A stretch of 64,000 bases of DNA, taken from Fibrobacter succinogenes (lineage in GTDB: Bacteria > Fibrobacterota > Fibrobacteria > Fibrobacterales > Fibrobacteraceae). Each line of letters begins with the position of its first letter. The stretch's first letter is position 1. Location of the stretch: positions 1 through 64,000 of the forward strand of contig CACWNW010000009.1 in NCBI GenBank assembly GCA_902762305.1. Direction: 5' to 3'. Position numbers and translations under genes: made by a program. Below are positions 26,393 to 34,600 of the stretch, piece by piece. The notes under the pieces are model-generated. The model did not search any database, was not told the DNA's origin, and saw only the letters and a program-made list of their open reading frames with translations.

Positions 26393-26472
26393 GGACCACT
26401 CCGCAAAGCGGAAAATGATCCATAATACCACCTTTTCTGGTGTTTGGAGTAATATACAAAAATTACACGAAC
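26393..26472 (-). repeat. Structured dispersed repeat, copy A
   Basis: This ~80-bp element is shared with 45240-45322. On the minus strand it encodes three consecutive hairpins: GTAAT/ATTAC, CACC-AGAAAA-GGTG, and a long outer hairpin beginning GGATCAT and ending GTGGTCC. Its 5' end overlaps the nitroreductase stop codon, and the Rpn nuclease gene starts 30 nt beyond it. The outer hairpin shows compensatory changes between the copies. Confidence 0.75.
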
Positions 26473-27053
26473 ACGACTTCGTTGCCGACGCGCGGAGATT
26501 CCGCGCGGTTCGGGAGGCCACTCTCCGTATCGGCGTAGCCGATGGCAACGGAGGCGTACACGCGCTCGTCTTCGCGCAAGCCAAGGCCACGCAGGTATTC
26601 CAAAAGCGTCGGGTCTTCGTTCAGCCACTTGAGCTGATTGATGTAGCAACTGCCAAGATCGAGCTCGTTCGCGGCAAGCATCATGTTCTCCACGGCACAG
26701 GCGACATCGGCCATATTGTTGCCGTATTCCTTCTTGTTCGCGACCACGATCAGCACAGGCGCCGTGTAGCAGAACGAGTAGTTGCCTTTACGGGCGAGCG
26801 TAATGGAATTCTTGAGACTCTTGTAAAGGTCTTCGCGAAGTTCCATCGCGGCAAAGGCGGACTGCACGAGTTCCTTGAGCTTCGCAATCACCGAAGCATC
26901 CGAAATCACGAAGAAGTGGTTGCTCTGCGCGTTGCCGCCGGTAGGCCCGAACTGGCCCGCCTCGACAATCTGCTTCAACTTCTCGAGTTCAACAGGCTGA
27001 GCCTTGAACCTGCGGGTACTGCGACGCGTCTTGATGGCTTCGAGTGTGTTCAT
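26463..27053 (-). CDS. Nitroreductase family protein
   Basis: 196 residues, start ATG at 27053 with AAAGGT upstream. The FMN-binding signatures are present: RRSTRRFKAQPVE at the N-terminus, AGQFGPTGGNAQ, and the C-terminal GLREDERVYASVAIGYAD. The family are homodimeric NAD(P)H-dependent flavoproteins reducing nitro compounds, quinones or enones; the natural substrate here is unknown. argA lies 67 nt upstream on the same strand, separated by a dispersed repeat. The C-terminal codons fall in the dispersed structured element described at 26393-26472. Confidence 0.88.
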   Translation of the reverse strand: MNTLEAIKTRRSTRRFKAQPVELEKLKQIVEAGQFGPTGGNAQSNHFFVISDASVIAKLKELVQSAFAAMELREDLYKSLKNSITLARKGNYSFCYTAPVLIVVANKKEYGNNMADVACAVENMMLAANELDLGSCYINQLKWLNEDPTLLEYLRGLGLREDERVYASVAIGYADTESGLPNRAESPRVGNEVVFV

Positions 27054-27068
27054 AATATTTACCTTTTA

Positions 27069-27110
27069 CTGGATCCTTCGACTTCGTGCTTCGCACTCCG
27101 CTCAGGATGA
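27069..27110. repeat. Dispersed intergenic repeat (CATCCTGAGC/GGATCC type)
   Basis: The stretch carries GGATCCTTCGACTTCG at one end and CTCAGGATGAC at the other, with GTGCTTCGCAC as an inner palindrome. Related GGATCC/CATCCTGA sequence recurs at 30936-31026. It fills most of the gap between argA and the nitroreductase. Confidence 0.6.
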
Positions 27111-27120
27111 CACTTGCGTG

Positions 27121-28479
27121 TCACTTCTCCAACGGCAGAACGAGAATACGCGAGTTGCGCTTCTGGTTGTAGTTGTCCCGCTTGCTCTTGGGCAAGTCCT
27201 CGACCGTCCCGTCTTCGAATCCGAACGGGTAGAACCAATCGAGCGCCTGTGTCGTGAGCAGGAACAATTTCTTGTAGCCCTTCATCTGGCCAATCGAAAT
27301 CAGGTGCCGCACGATGGCATCGCCAATTCCCGACTTGCGGTAGTTCGCACCCACGGCAATGCCCGCAATTTCGGCCATGCCGTCTTCGAACTCGTGCAAC
27401 GCACCGCAACCGTGAATGCTGTTGTCGATGCTGTACACCACGTAGTCCTTGAGCTTTTCGGAAATGCTTTCCTGCGTGCGCGGCACCAGGTAGCCCTTCG
27501 CGATGTAGTCCTGCATAATCCGGAGGATATCCGGAATATCTTCGATGTTCGCGGGCCGGATACTGGAGTACTGGTTTGCATACACCATGGTACCGTCACC
27601 CCGCGCGCTGAAGACTTCTTGCAGCACGCTGCCCTGGAATTCACCGCTCAGCAAGTGGACACGGTTCGCGCCCGCCTCGCAAGCATGGATGGCGTTCATC
27701 AGGTAATCCATCTGCGCAAAATTCAACACGTCGGAATTGAGTTCCAACAGTTCCTTGGCCTGGTCCACGTCCAAAGCCGAAATCACGCCCGACTCGGTGG
27801 GTTCCAGGTACTTGGTGTTCTTGCCGGTCACAAGCCCCTTGAGCTTGATACCGTTCTCGTTACCGATGAAGAACAACTTGCCCACCTTCATGTACTTGCA
27901 AATCTCGGTCGCAAGTTCGGTGGAGCTGATGTTGTAGGCATGCCCGAGCTTGTTCCAGCCAATCGGCGGAATAATAGGCACAAACTTCTCGTTCAAAAGC
28001 TGGTCGAGGATATCGCGCTGGATACGTTCGATCCGGCCTGTCCTCATGTAGTCCACGCCGTCTATGACGCCGAGGCTCCGCGCCAGCACCCAGTTGCCCT
28101 GGATACCGCTCAGGCCGCTCGCCGTGAGGTGGCTCATGATGCGCTGGGCAACGCCCAAAGACGCCTGCTCGATAAGGGGCAGGGCCTCTTCGCTGGTAAG
28201 CCGCACGCCGTCGTGGAACTTGGACTCGATTTCCCAAGCCTTGAGCTGCGCGTCGATACTCTTGCGCGTACCCGGCACGATAATGATGCGGATACCCGCC
28301 TTGTGCAACAGGGCGATATCTCGCATGAGCACCGGAAACAGGGGGTGGTCCATAAGGCTGTCGTCAATCTTCAAGATGAAGAGCTGGCCCTTGAACCGGT
28401 CCATGTAACCGAAGACTTCCCGGATGAACCCGGCGACTTCGAAGTGCTGAGAGTAAAAATCAGACGCAGACTTGTTCAT
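27121..28479 (-). CDS. argA: N-acetylglutamate synthase (amino-acid N-acetyltransferase)
   Basis: 452 residues from ATG at 28479 (MNKSASDFYSQHFEVAGFIR). The N-terminal two thirds is an amino-acid-kinase fold (FILKIDDSLMDHPLFPVLMRD, in parts: FILKIDDSLMDHPLF; HKAGIRIIIVPGTRKSID; SGIQGNWVLARSLGV). The C-terminal 150 residues are a GNAT domain with EIAGIAVGANYRKSGIGDAIV for acetyl-CoA binding. This order is that of bacterial ArgA, which makes N-acetylglutamate as the first step of arginine synthesis and is feedback-inhibited through the kinase-like domain. The upstream terminator of the FKBP gene runs into its -10 region. Confidence 0.9.
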   Translation of the reverse strand: MNKSASDFYSQHFEVAGFIREVFGYMDRFKGQLFILKIDDSLMDHPLFPVLMRDIALLHKAGIRIIIVPGTRKSIDAQLKAWEIESKFHDGVRLTSEEALPLIEQASLGVAQRIMSHLTASGLSGIQGNWVLARSLGVIDGVDYMRTGRIERIQRDILDQLLNEKFVPIIPPIGWNKLGHAYNISSTELATEICKYMKVGKLFFIGNENGIKLKGLVTGKNTKYLEPTESGVISALDVDQAKELLELNSDVLNFAQMDYLMNAIHACEAGANRVHLLSGEFQGSVLQEVFSARGDGTMVYANQYSSIRPANIEDIPDILRIMQDYIAKGYLVPRTQESISEKLKDYVVYSIDNSIHGCGALHEFEDGMAEIAGIAVGANYRKSGIGDAIVRHLISIGQMKGYKKLFLLTTQALDWFYPFGFEDGTVEDLPKSKRDNYNQKRNSRILVLPLEK

Positions 28480-28486
28480 AGTACAA

Positions 28487-28492
28487 AACTTA
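28487..28492 (-). promoter_or_regulatory. -10-like element for leaderless argA
   Basis: TAAGTT on the minus strand ends 8 nt before the ATG at 28479 and lies directly after the T-run of the preceding terminator. Confidence 0.45.
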
Positions 28493-28521
28493 ATAAAAAA
28501 CGGCACCCCTGGGGCGCCGTT
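28493..28521 (-). terminator. Terminator of the Mip-like FKBP gene
   Basis: AACGGCGCCCC-A-GGGGTGCCGTT on the minus strand (28499-28521) followed by TTTTAT. It sits 32 nt past the FKBP stop codon at 28553 and abuts the argA promoter. Confidence 0.88.
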
Positions 28522-28552
28522 CTGCAAAAAACTAGTCCTTACTATTCAGGGA

Positions 28553-29482
28553 TTACTTCTTTTTACCCTTCGCAGGCTTCTTGGCATCCTTCGCGGGCTT
28601 GGCGGGTTCGGGAGCCTTCGGGGCTTCCGTGGCGGCCTCGGCCTTCGTGGGTTCGGCAGCTGCGGTCGCAGCGGCTTCTGCCGGAGCAGCAGGCGCCACA
28701 GCGGTGGTGTCCACTGCCGGAGTCTCGGTAAACACCTTCAGGAGCTCGACTTCGAACACGAGGAGCGCATTCGCCGGAATCATCGGCGGCACGCCGGCCT
28801 CGCCGTAGGCAAGGGCGCTCGGGATCCAGGCCTTGACCTTCATGCCTTCCTTCATCACCTGGAGCAGGTCCTGCCAGCCCTCGATGACCGCGCTCACCGG
28901 GAATTCCAGCGGTTCGCCGCGTTTGACGCTGTTGTCGAATTCAGTACCGTCCAGGAGGGCGCCCACGTAGTGGACCTGCACCTTGTCGCCCACCTTGGGG
29001 ATGATGCCGAGACCTTCCTTGAGAATCTTGTACTGCACGCCCTTCGGGGTGACCTTCACCGTGGAATCCACGATGTTCTTGGCGAGGAACACGGCCTGCT
29101 CGTCAAGCGCCTTCTTCGCGGCAGCCCTCTCGTCGGCTTCCTTCTTCTGCTGCATCTTCAGGAGCAGGTCCTGCAGGGCAGCTTCCGCAGCGGAATCCGC
29201 AAGGAGCACCTGGCGGCTCGAATCCACCTCGTCCTTGATGGCCTCGATGATGACATCGAGCTTGAGGGGCACGCTGATATTCGCGATGGCCTTGCCCAGG
29301 TCCATGCCGAGCGCGTAGCTGTAGCGGTCGACAGCGCTGTCCAGGTTGACCGTCTTCTCGGGGGTCACGACCGGGGCAGGAGCGGGGGCCGGTTCCGTCT
29401 CGGGGACAGCGTTCTTGTTTCCACCGCAGGCAACGACAGCGGCGCAGGAGACGGCGGCAAGGGCAAAATAGCTAAACTTCAT
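28553..29482 (-). CDS. Mip-like FKBP-type peptidyl-prolyl isomerase, lipoprotein
   Basis: 309 residues from ATG at 29482, with GAGGT 6 nt upstream. The signal MKFSYFALAAVSCAAVVACGG has a lipobox-like VVAC, so it is probably a lipoprotein. Residues ~45-150 are the helical FKBP_N dimerisation region (DRYSYALGMDLGKAIA, AALQDLLLKMQQKK); residues ~160-255 are the FKBP domain (GDKVQVHYVGALLDGTEFDNS, in parts: VQVHYVGALLDGTEFDNS; AVIEGWQDLLQVMKEGMK; PANALLVFEVELL). The last 55 residues are a Pro/Ala/Lys-rich tail. Such proteins fold periplasmic and outer-membrane proteins. Confidence 0.9.
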   Translation of the reverse strand: MKFSYFALAAVSCAAVVACGGNKNAVPETEPAPAPAPVVTPEKTVNLDSAVDRYSYALGMDLGKAIANISVPLKLDVIIEAIKDEVDSSRQVLLADSAAEAALQDLLLKMQQKKEADERAAAKKALDEQAVFLAKNIVDSTVKVTPKGVQYKILKEGLGIIPKVGDKVQVHYVGALLDGTEFDNSVKRGEPLEFPVSAVIEGWQDLLQVMKEGMKVKAWIPSALAYGEAGVPPMIPANALLVFEVELLKVFTETPAVDTTAVAPAAPAEAAATAAAEPTKAEAATEAPKAPEPAKPAKDAKKPAKGKKK

Positions 29483-29737
29483 AAAAAACCTCGTTTTTCG
29501 TATGGCCAGGGGCACTTCTACAAAAATAGGATTTTCGGGAAAAAAATACCACTTTCGCAGGCCGTATTCGCGATTTTCGTACAAATTATGCAAAAAACGC
29601 CATTTTTCGGCCAAAAAAGCACACTTTGGAATCGCGTGACGCAATTCACGGAAAAACCGCATTGTAAATTCATGGATACAAACGGCTTGCAAAGAAGGCC
29701 GAAGGTTTCTATTTTTATACGCAGGAAGAGAATCGCT

Positions 29738-29980
29738 ATGAATAAGAGCTTCATGGACATAGTATCGAAGGCGTCGGCCAACAAGAGCCTGTTCGATTCC
29801 TCTGTCGAGGAGATCGCGGGCGCTCTCGATATCTCCGTCAAGGCAGCCTCGCGCAACGCATGGGCAGCCCCGGCCCGCCGTACGCAGCTGCAGACGACCG
29901 GATGGCTCCGCGGCTCCCTCTCCTACCCCTGGGCCATCATCTGCATCGTCATCCCGGCGGTGCTCGACACGCTCATGTAA
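29738..29980 (+). CDS. Small membrane-associated protein, function unknown
   Basis: 80 residues from ATG at 29738, with AGGAAGAG about 8 nt upstream. The N-terminal 50 residues are polar and helical ([38 protein letters not shown], the latter resembling a short HTH), and residues ~60-80 form one hydrophobic helix ([21 protein letters not shown]). A terminator hairpin follows. The 255-nt gap before it shows no gene on either strand. No family recognised. Confidence 0.6.
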   Translation: MNKSFMDIVSKASANKSLFDSSVEEIAGALDISVKAASRNAWAAPARRTQLQTTGWLRGSLSYPWAIICIVIPAVLDTLM

Positions 29981-30023
29981 CCGCCCGCCAGGGCCGTTTC
30001 CGCCAAGACACTCCAAGACGCAA

Positions 30024-30046
30024 CCCCGCCATCACGCGGGGCTTTT
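30024..30046 (+). terminator. Terminator upstream of folD
   Basis: CCCCGC-CATCAC-GCGGGG hairpin followed by CTTTT, 43 nt after the small membrane protein gene. A TATCTT promoter-like hexamer (30048-30053) for folD follows at once. Confidence 0.8.
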
Positions 30047-30047
30047 C

Positions 30048-30053
30048 TATCTT
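30048..30053 (+). promoter_or_regulatory. -10-like element for folD
   Basis: TATCTT about 40 nt before the folD ATG. Unlike the leaderless genes, this one leaves a normal leader that includes a GGAG ribosome-binding site. Confidence 0.4.
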
Positions 30054-30093
30054 TGGGGGCGAACATTCGCGCAACCCGCGCACCGGAGACATT

Positions 30094-30933
30094 ATGGCAG
30101 CACTCATCCTCGACGGCAAGGCACTCGCCAAGACCACAGAAGAAGAACTCAGCGCCCGCGTGGCGAAACTCAAGGAAAAGACGGGCAAGACCCCGATCCT
30201 CGCGACCATCCTGGTGGGCGACGACCCGGCCAGCGCCACCTACGTGAAGATGAAGGGCAACGCCTGCGCCCGCGTGGGCATGGAAAGCATCCGCGTGGTG
30301 CTCCCCAAGAACACCACCACCGAGGAACTCCTCAACAAGATCCAGGAACTCAACGACAACAACGACGTGCACGGCATATTGCTGCAGCACCCGGTCCCGC
30401 GCCATATCGACGAGCGCGCCGCATTCGAAGCCATCGACGCCCGCAAGGACGTGGACGGCGTGACCTGCCTCGGTTTCGGCCGCATGGCGATGGGCGAACC
30501 CGCCTACGGATGCGCGACCCCCGCCGGCATCATGCGCCTGTTGAAGGCATACAACATCCCGCTCGCGGGCAAGCACGCCGTGGTCGTGGGCCGCAGCGCC
30601 ATCCTCGGCAAGCCGATGGCGATGATGCTTTTGAACGCCGACTGCACCGTGACCATCTGCCACAGCAAGACGCAGAACCTCCCCGAATTCGTGAAGCAGG
30701 CCGACATCCTCGTGGGTGCCGTGGGCAAGCCCGAGTTCATCAAGAAGGAATGGATCAAGCAGGGCGCCGTCGTCGTGGACGCCGGTTACCACCCGGGCGG
30801 AGTCGGCGACATCGAGAAGGGCCTCGACGACGTGGCATCTGCCTACACCCCGGTCCCCGGCGGAGTGGGCCCCATGACCATCAACACGCTCATCTACCAG
30901 AGCGTGGAATCCGGCGAAAAGTATTTAGGCTAA
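30094..30933 (+). CDS. folD: Bifunctional methylenetetrahydrofolate dehydrogenase / cyclohydrolase
   Basis: 279 residues from ATG at 30094, with CCGGAGACATT upstream. All FolD blocks are present: [20 protein letters not shown] (catalytic Lys in the YVKMK segment), [37 protein letters not shown], the NADP-binding [16 protein letters not shown], and the closing [16 protein letters not shown]. It converts methylene-THF to formyl-THF through methenyl-THF, supplying one-carbon units for purines and initiator tRNA. The gene stands alone between a terminator and a dispersed repeat. Confidence 0.95.
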   Translation: MAALILDGKALAKTTEEELSARVAKLKEKTGKTPILATILVGDDPASATYVKMKGNACARVGMESIRVVLPKNTTTEELLNKIQELNDNNDVHGILLQHPVPRHIDERAAFEAIDARKDVDGVTCLGFGRMAMGEPAYGCATPAGIMRLLKAYNIPLAGKHAVVVGRSAILGKPMAMMLLNADCTVTICHSKTQNLPEFVKQADILVGAVGKPEFIKKEWIKQGAVVVDAGYHPGGVGDIEKGLDDVASAYTPVPGGVGPMTINTLIYQSVESGEKYLG

Positions 30934-30935
30934 TT

Positions 30936-31026
30936 CGTCATCCTGAATGAAGCATCGCAGATGCGGGGAGAAGGATCCAGTCCATATGTTTGGGCCTGGA
31001 TTCCTCGACTTCGCCTCGGAATGACG
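30936..31026. repeat. Long inverted dispersed repeat
   Basis: CGTCATCCTGAA at one end faces CGGAATGACG at the other, with AGGATCCAGTCC opposite GGCCTGGATTCC inside, so the 90 bp can fold as one hairpin. It occupies the gap between the convergent folD and 31031-31360 genes and is related to the repeat near 27069. Confidence 0.7.
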
Positions 31027-31030
31027 TAGG

Positions 31031-31360
31031 TTACCGCTTCTGCCACTCGCGTTCAACGGCATCCGCTTCGGCGGAGTTCGGAGAGAGCATGTTCTTCATG
31101 GTCTCGCCCACGAACTTCGCGCCAATCCCGATAACCGTCCCCATCGTGGAATCGTTGGAATACTCGCGACTGTCCATCGTGGATGTCGCTCCGCTCGCGG
31201 CCCTGTCGTTGCGCAGCGAGGCGCTGTCCGAATAAACTAGAGGGCGGTTCTTCGTCCCGCCGGAAAGGTCAACCGAATCAGCCGCAGACGGCTTTTTCTG
31301 CACCAGCTGTGCGCTTGCCGAAACGGCAGCAATAAACAATAACGTCAATACAAGTCTCAT
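31031..31360 (-). CDS. Small exported protein, function unknown
   Basis: 109 residues. Signal peptide MRLVLTLLFIAAVSASA with cleavage before QLVQ. The mature 90 residues are Ser/Asp/Arg-rich and polar (SASLRNDRAASGATSTMDSREYS) followed by a helical segment GTVIGIGAKFVGETMKNML that could be amphipathic. No family recognised. Its ATG overlaps by 4 nt the stop of a possible short membrane-peptide frame upstream. Probably periplasmic or surface. Confidence 0.6.
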   Translation of the reverse strand: MRLVLTLLFIAAVSASAQLVQKKPSAADSVDLSGGTKNRPLVYSDSASLRNDRAASGATSTMDSREYSNDSTMGTVIGIGAKFVGETMKNMLSPNSAEADAVEREWQKR

Positions 31361-31476
31361 ATCCGCTGCTCAATATAGCTCTTGTGAGCAGGGCGGGCAA
31401 GCCTATTGACTACAAAGTTGTAGCCTACGACGGCTATTGCGCCTAAAAAAAGGACCCGTTTCTGCACATTTTTCAA
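31357..31476 (-). CDS. Possible small membrane peptide upstream of the exported protein
   Basis: A short frame from TTG at 31476 (or GTG at 31467) encodes about 39 residues: KNVQKRVLFLGAIAVVGYN and then FVVNRLARPAHKSYIEQRI. It has a basic start, one hydrophobic helix and a basic tail. TAGGA lies about 8 nt before the TTG, and it ends in a 4-nt ATGA overlap with the next gene, the pattern of coupled genes. There is no homology evidence, so this is a weak call. Confidence 0.3.
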   Translation of the reverse strand: MKNVQKRVLFLGAIAVVGYNFVVNRLARPAHKSYIEQRI

Positions 31477-31552
31477 AAAAATTTTCCTAATGACATTATT
31501 TGTCGCACGGAGAGTGTATATTAAATGGGTATGCGATACGGAAATGCACATA

Positions 31553-31643
31553 TACAAAACGAGGGTCCCCTTGCGGGAACCCTATTTAGTGCTAGTTTTT
31601 CAGCTTATTACTGGCGAAAAACCTCATTTCCTAAGTCACTAAT
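31553..31643 (-). ncRNA. tracrRNA of the type II-C CRISPR system
   Basis: The minus strand at 31636-31611 reads ACTTAGGAAATGAGG then TTTTTCGCCAG, matching the CRISPR repeat core over 24 bp with two extra U; it is therefore the anti-repeat that pairs with the crRNA repeat. A short GCU/AGC nexus-like stem follows near 31605-31592. The 3' end is a terminator: a 9-bp stem AGGGTTCCC/GGGGACCCT with a GCAA tetraloop (31562-31583), then TCGTTTTGTAT. A promoter (TTGACT, 17 nt, TATAAT) lies just upstream. The predicted RNA is about 90 nt and is divergent from cas9. Confidence 0.88.
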
Positions 31644-31647
31644 GACC

Positions 31648-31678
31648 ATATTATAATATTTTTATTTGGGAAAGTCAA
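31648..31678. promoter_or_regulatory. Divergent promoter of tracrRNA and possibly cas9
   Basis: On the minus strand TTGACT (31678-31673) is 17 nt from TATAAT (31655-31650), a near-consensus sigma-70 promoter for tracrRNA. The -10 lies in a perfect 12-bp palindrome ATATTATAATAT (31648-31659), so the plus strand also has TATAAT (31652-31657) facing cas9. Confidence 0.75.
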
Positions 31679-31694
31679 TAGAAGGAATAAAAAA

Positions 31695-34600
31695 ATGGAA
31701 AAAAAGCGCTATCGCCTCGGAATAGACCTCGGAACGGCAAGCATCGGTACCGCACTTGTTGAATTGGATGGTCCTGCAAATCGTCCTTATCCCACAAATA
31801 TCCTTCACATGGGCGTGCGCATATTTGATGATGGACGTGACCCCAAAACAAAAGTTCCGCTCGGCGTTGCACGCAGAATGGCAAAGCAGAATAGAAAAAT
31901 GCTCGACCGTTACCTTAGGCGCCGCAAGCGCCTTATTGACGCTCTCATTGAATTTAAGATTTGGCCAACAGACGAAGCCCAAAGGAAGGCTCTTTGCCTT
32001 TTGAATCCCTATGATATCAGAACCCGTGCTCTAGACGAGAAGGTTTCTCTGCACGAACTCGGGAGAGCTATTTTCCACCTCAACCAGCGCCGCGGATTCA
32101 AGAGCAACAGAAAGACGGATGGCGGAGAAGACGGCAAAATCAGGCAGGCTGTCGCCAAACTTGAAGAAACATTCCAAAAAGAAGGCTGCCGGACTTTAGG
32201 CGAGTTCTATCAAAAGTGCATTGAAAGAGGTCTATCCGTTCGTGCAAGGTTAGAAGGTGCCGGTGCGAAAGCGGAATATCCATTCTACCCGTCTCGTCAA
32301 ATGATAGAATGCGAATTTGACAAGATTTGGAACAAACAGGCCGAATTCTATCCAGACATTTTAACAAAACAGGCAAAGAAAAAAATCAAAGAAACGCTTC
32401 TCTATCAGCGTCCGTTGAAACCTGTAAAGCCCGGTAAATGTTTCCTAGAACCTAATGAAGACCGCGCTCCAATTGCAAGCCCGTATTTCCAACGCTTTAG
32501 GATTTTACAAACAATCAATGAGTTAAGAATTATCAGCCGTTACGGCGACCAAAGATCACTCACCTTAGAAGAGCGTAATATTCTTCTAGATGATCTTTCG
32601 CAGAAAAAGGAACTGAAATTTTCTGCAGCAAAAAAACTCCTTTCTTTGTCCGTTTACGACAGATTCAGTATCCAAGATGAGCGTCGCGACAAATTCCAGG
32701 GCGACCAGATTGCGGTTTTACTCGGCAACAAGAAATATTTCGGCAAAAATTGGAAATCATTGCCATTAGAAAATCAAAACGCAATCGTTGCTGAACTAAT
32801 CAATCAAGATGATACGGAAAACCTAATTAAGACATTATGCGCATTCGGCCTTTCCAAAGAGGCTGCGGCCCAACTATCCGAAGAAACTCTCCCCACTGGT
32901 TACGGGCGTCTTTCTCTTGTGGCATTGAAGAAAATTATACCCTTCCTTGAAGAAGCTGTCATTACATATTCCGAAGCTGCTGCCAAGGCGGGCTACAACC
33001 ACAGCGATAATTACACCGGAGAAATTTTCCACTATCTACCCTACTACGGGAAAGTCCTTGAAAACAGGGTCATGCGCGGAAGCGGTAACGAAGCCGATAA
33101 TGATGAAGACCGCTATGGTAAAGTCGGTAACCCAACCGTCCACATTGCATTGAATCAACTTCGACGTGTCGTGAACTGCGTCATAAAGCATTTTGGCGCC
33201 CCAGAACAAATCGTTATTGAAGTCGCCCGCGACCTCAAGATGACGCAGGACGAATTAAAAGATTACAAGAAGAAGCAAGCAGACAATGAAAAGCGTAATG
33301 AACGCATTGATGAAGAATTAAGGAAACTGGGTCAATCTGTTAATCGTGAAAATCGCGAACGTTTCAAGTTATGGGAAGAACTTGCCGATGACCCCAAAGA
33401 ACGTTGCTGCCCCTATACAGGCGAATGTATAAGCATGACAAGGCTGTTCTCCGACGAAGTTGAAATAGAACACATTCTTCCGTTCGCGCAAACATACGAA
33501 GATTCATTGGCAAACAAAACGCTTTCCATGCGATACGCCAATAGACTCAAACAAAACCGCTCCCCTTACGAGGCTTTTGCAGAGCATTCCTATAAAGGAA
33601 TCCTCCCTTATCAAAAAATGCTTGACAACCTTCAAAAAAAAGGCAAGGCTTGGGAAAACAAACGTTGGCGTTTTGAAAAAGGGGCGATGGACAGATATAA
33701 CGCAAATGGAGATTTCCAAGCAAGGCAGTTGACTGATACCGCATATGCTTCCCGCTTGGCACTTGAATATCTCAAATTCGTATGTCCCAAGGACTCTATT
33801 TGGGCGATTCCAGGAAAAATGACCTCTATACTTAGGCGTCAATGGGGGCTGAATAGCATTCTTGGCAGGGAAATGCCTGACGGTTCATTTAAAAAAAGCC
33901 GCGACCATCACGGACACCACGCCATTGATGGACTTGTAATTGCCATGACTGATAGAGCGCTACTAAAAAAAGTGTCCAAAATAACCCAACTTAATTGGGA
34001 ACGTCAAGAAAGAATCCTTTCCCATATTGAGCCGCCGATTATTGACATTTTTGACCAAGCAAAAGAACGGCTTTCTCATTTGGTTGTTTCTCATCGCAAA
34101 GATCATGGATTGGGTGGAGCGCTTCATAACGATACCGCCTACGGGATTGTTGGTGAATTTAAAGAAGGCGAGGTTTCTACAGTACGGCATAAAGTTCCGA
34201 TAACATCCATTACAGGTTCAAATTTCAACCAAATTCAAGACGAGTCCATCCGTTATGGCATTCAAAACCTAATAGCGGAATCTTCTTCTGACGCAGCTCT
34301 AAAAGATGCTATCAACGAATACGCAAGCAGGACAGGTATAAGAAGGGTTTCCCTTATAGAAAAATTGTCGGTTGTTCCTATTAAGGATAAATCTGGCCAT
34401 ATCTACAAGGCTTTTAAACCTGATGGTAATTACTGTTATGACATCTGGGCGAATGGTGACAAATGGGAGGGAAAAATCGTCAGCAGATTTGAAGCGAATA
34501 CGCAAGGAGCCAATAAGTCCAAGAACGTATTAATGCGATTAATTGTCGGAGACACAGTTTGCCGCGAAATAAACGGCAAAAAAGATTACCTTCGATTAGT

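Noticed and set aside
27004-28731. A 575-residue plus-strand open frame
   Set aside because: Antisense to argA, whose kinase and GNAT domains are clear.
28472-29736. Long upstream extension of the 29738 small gene
   Set aside because: The extension is antisense to the FKBP gene; a ribosome site and ATG at 29738 mark the real start.
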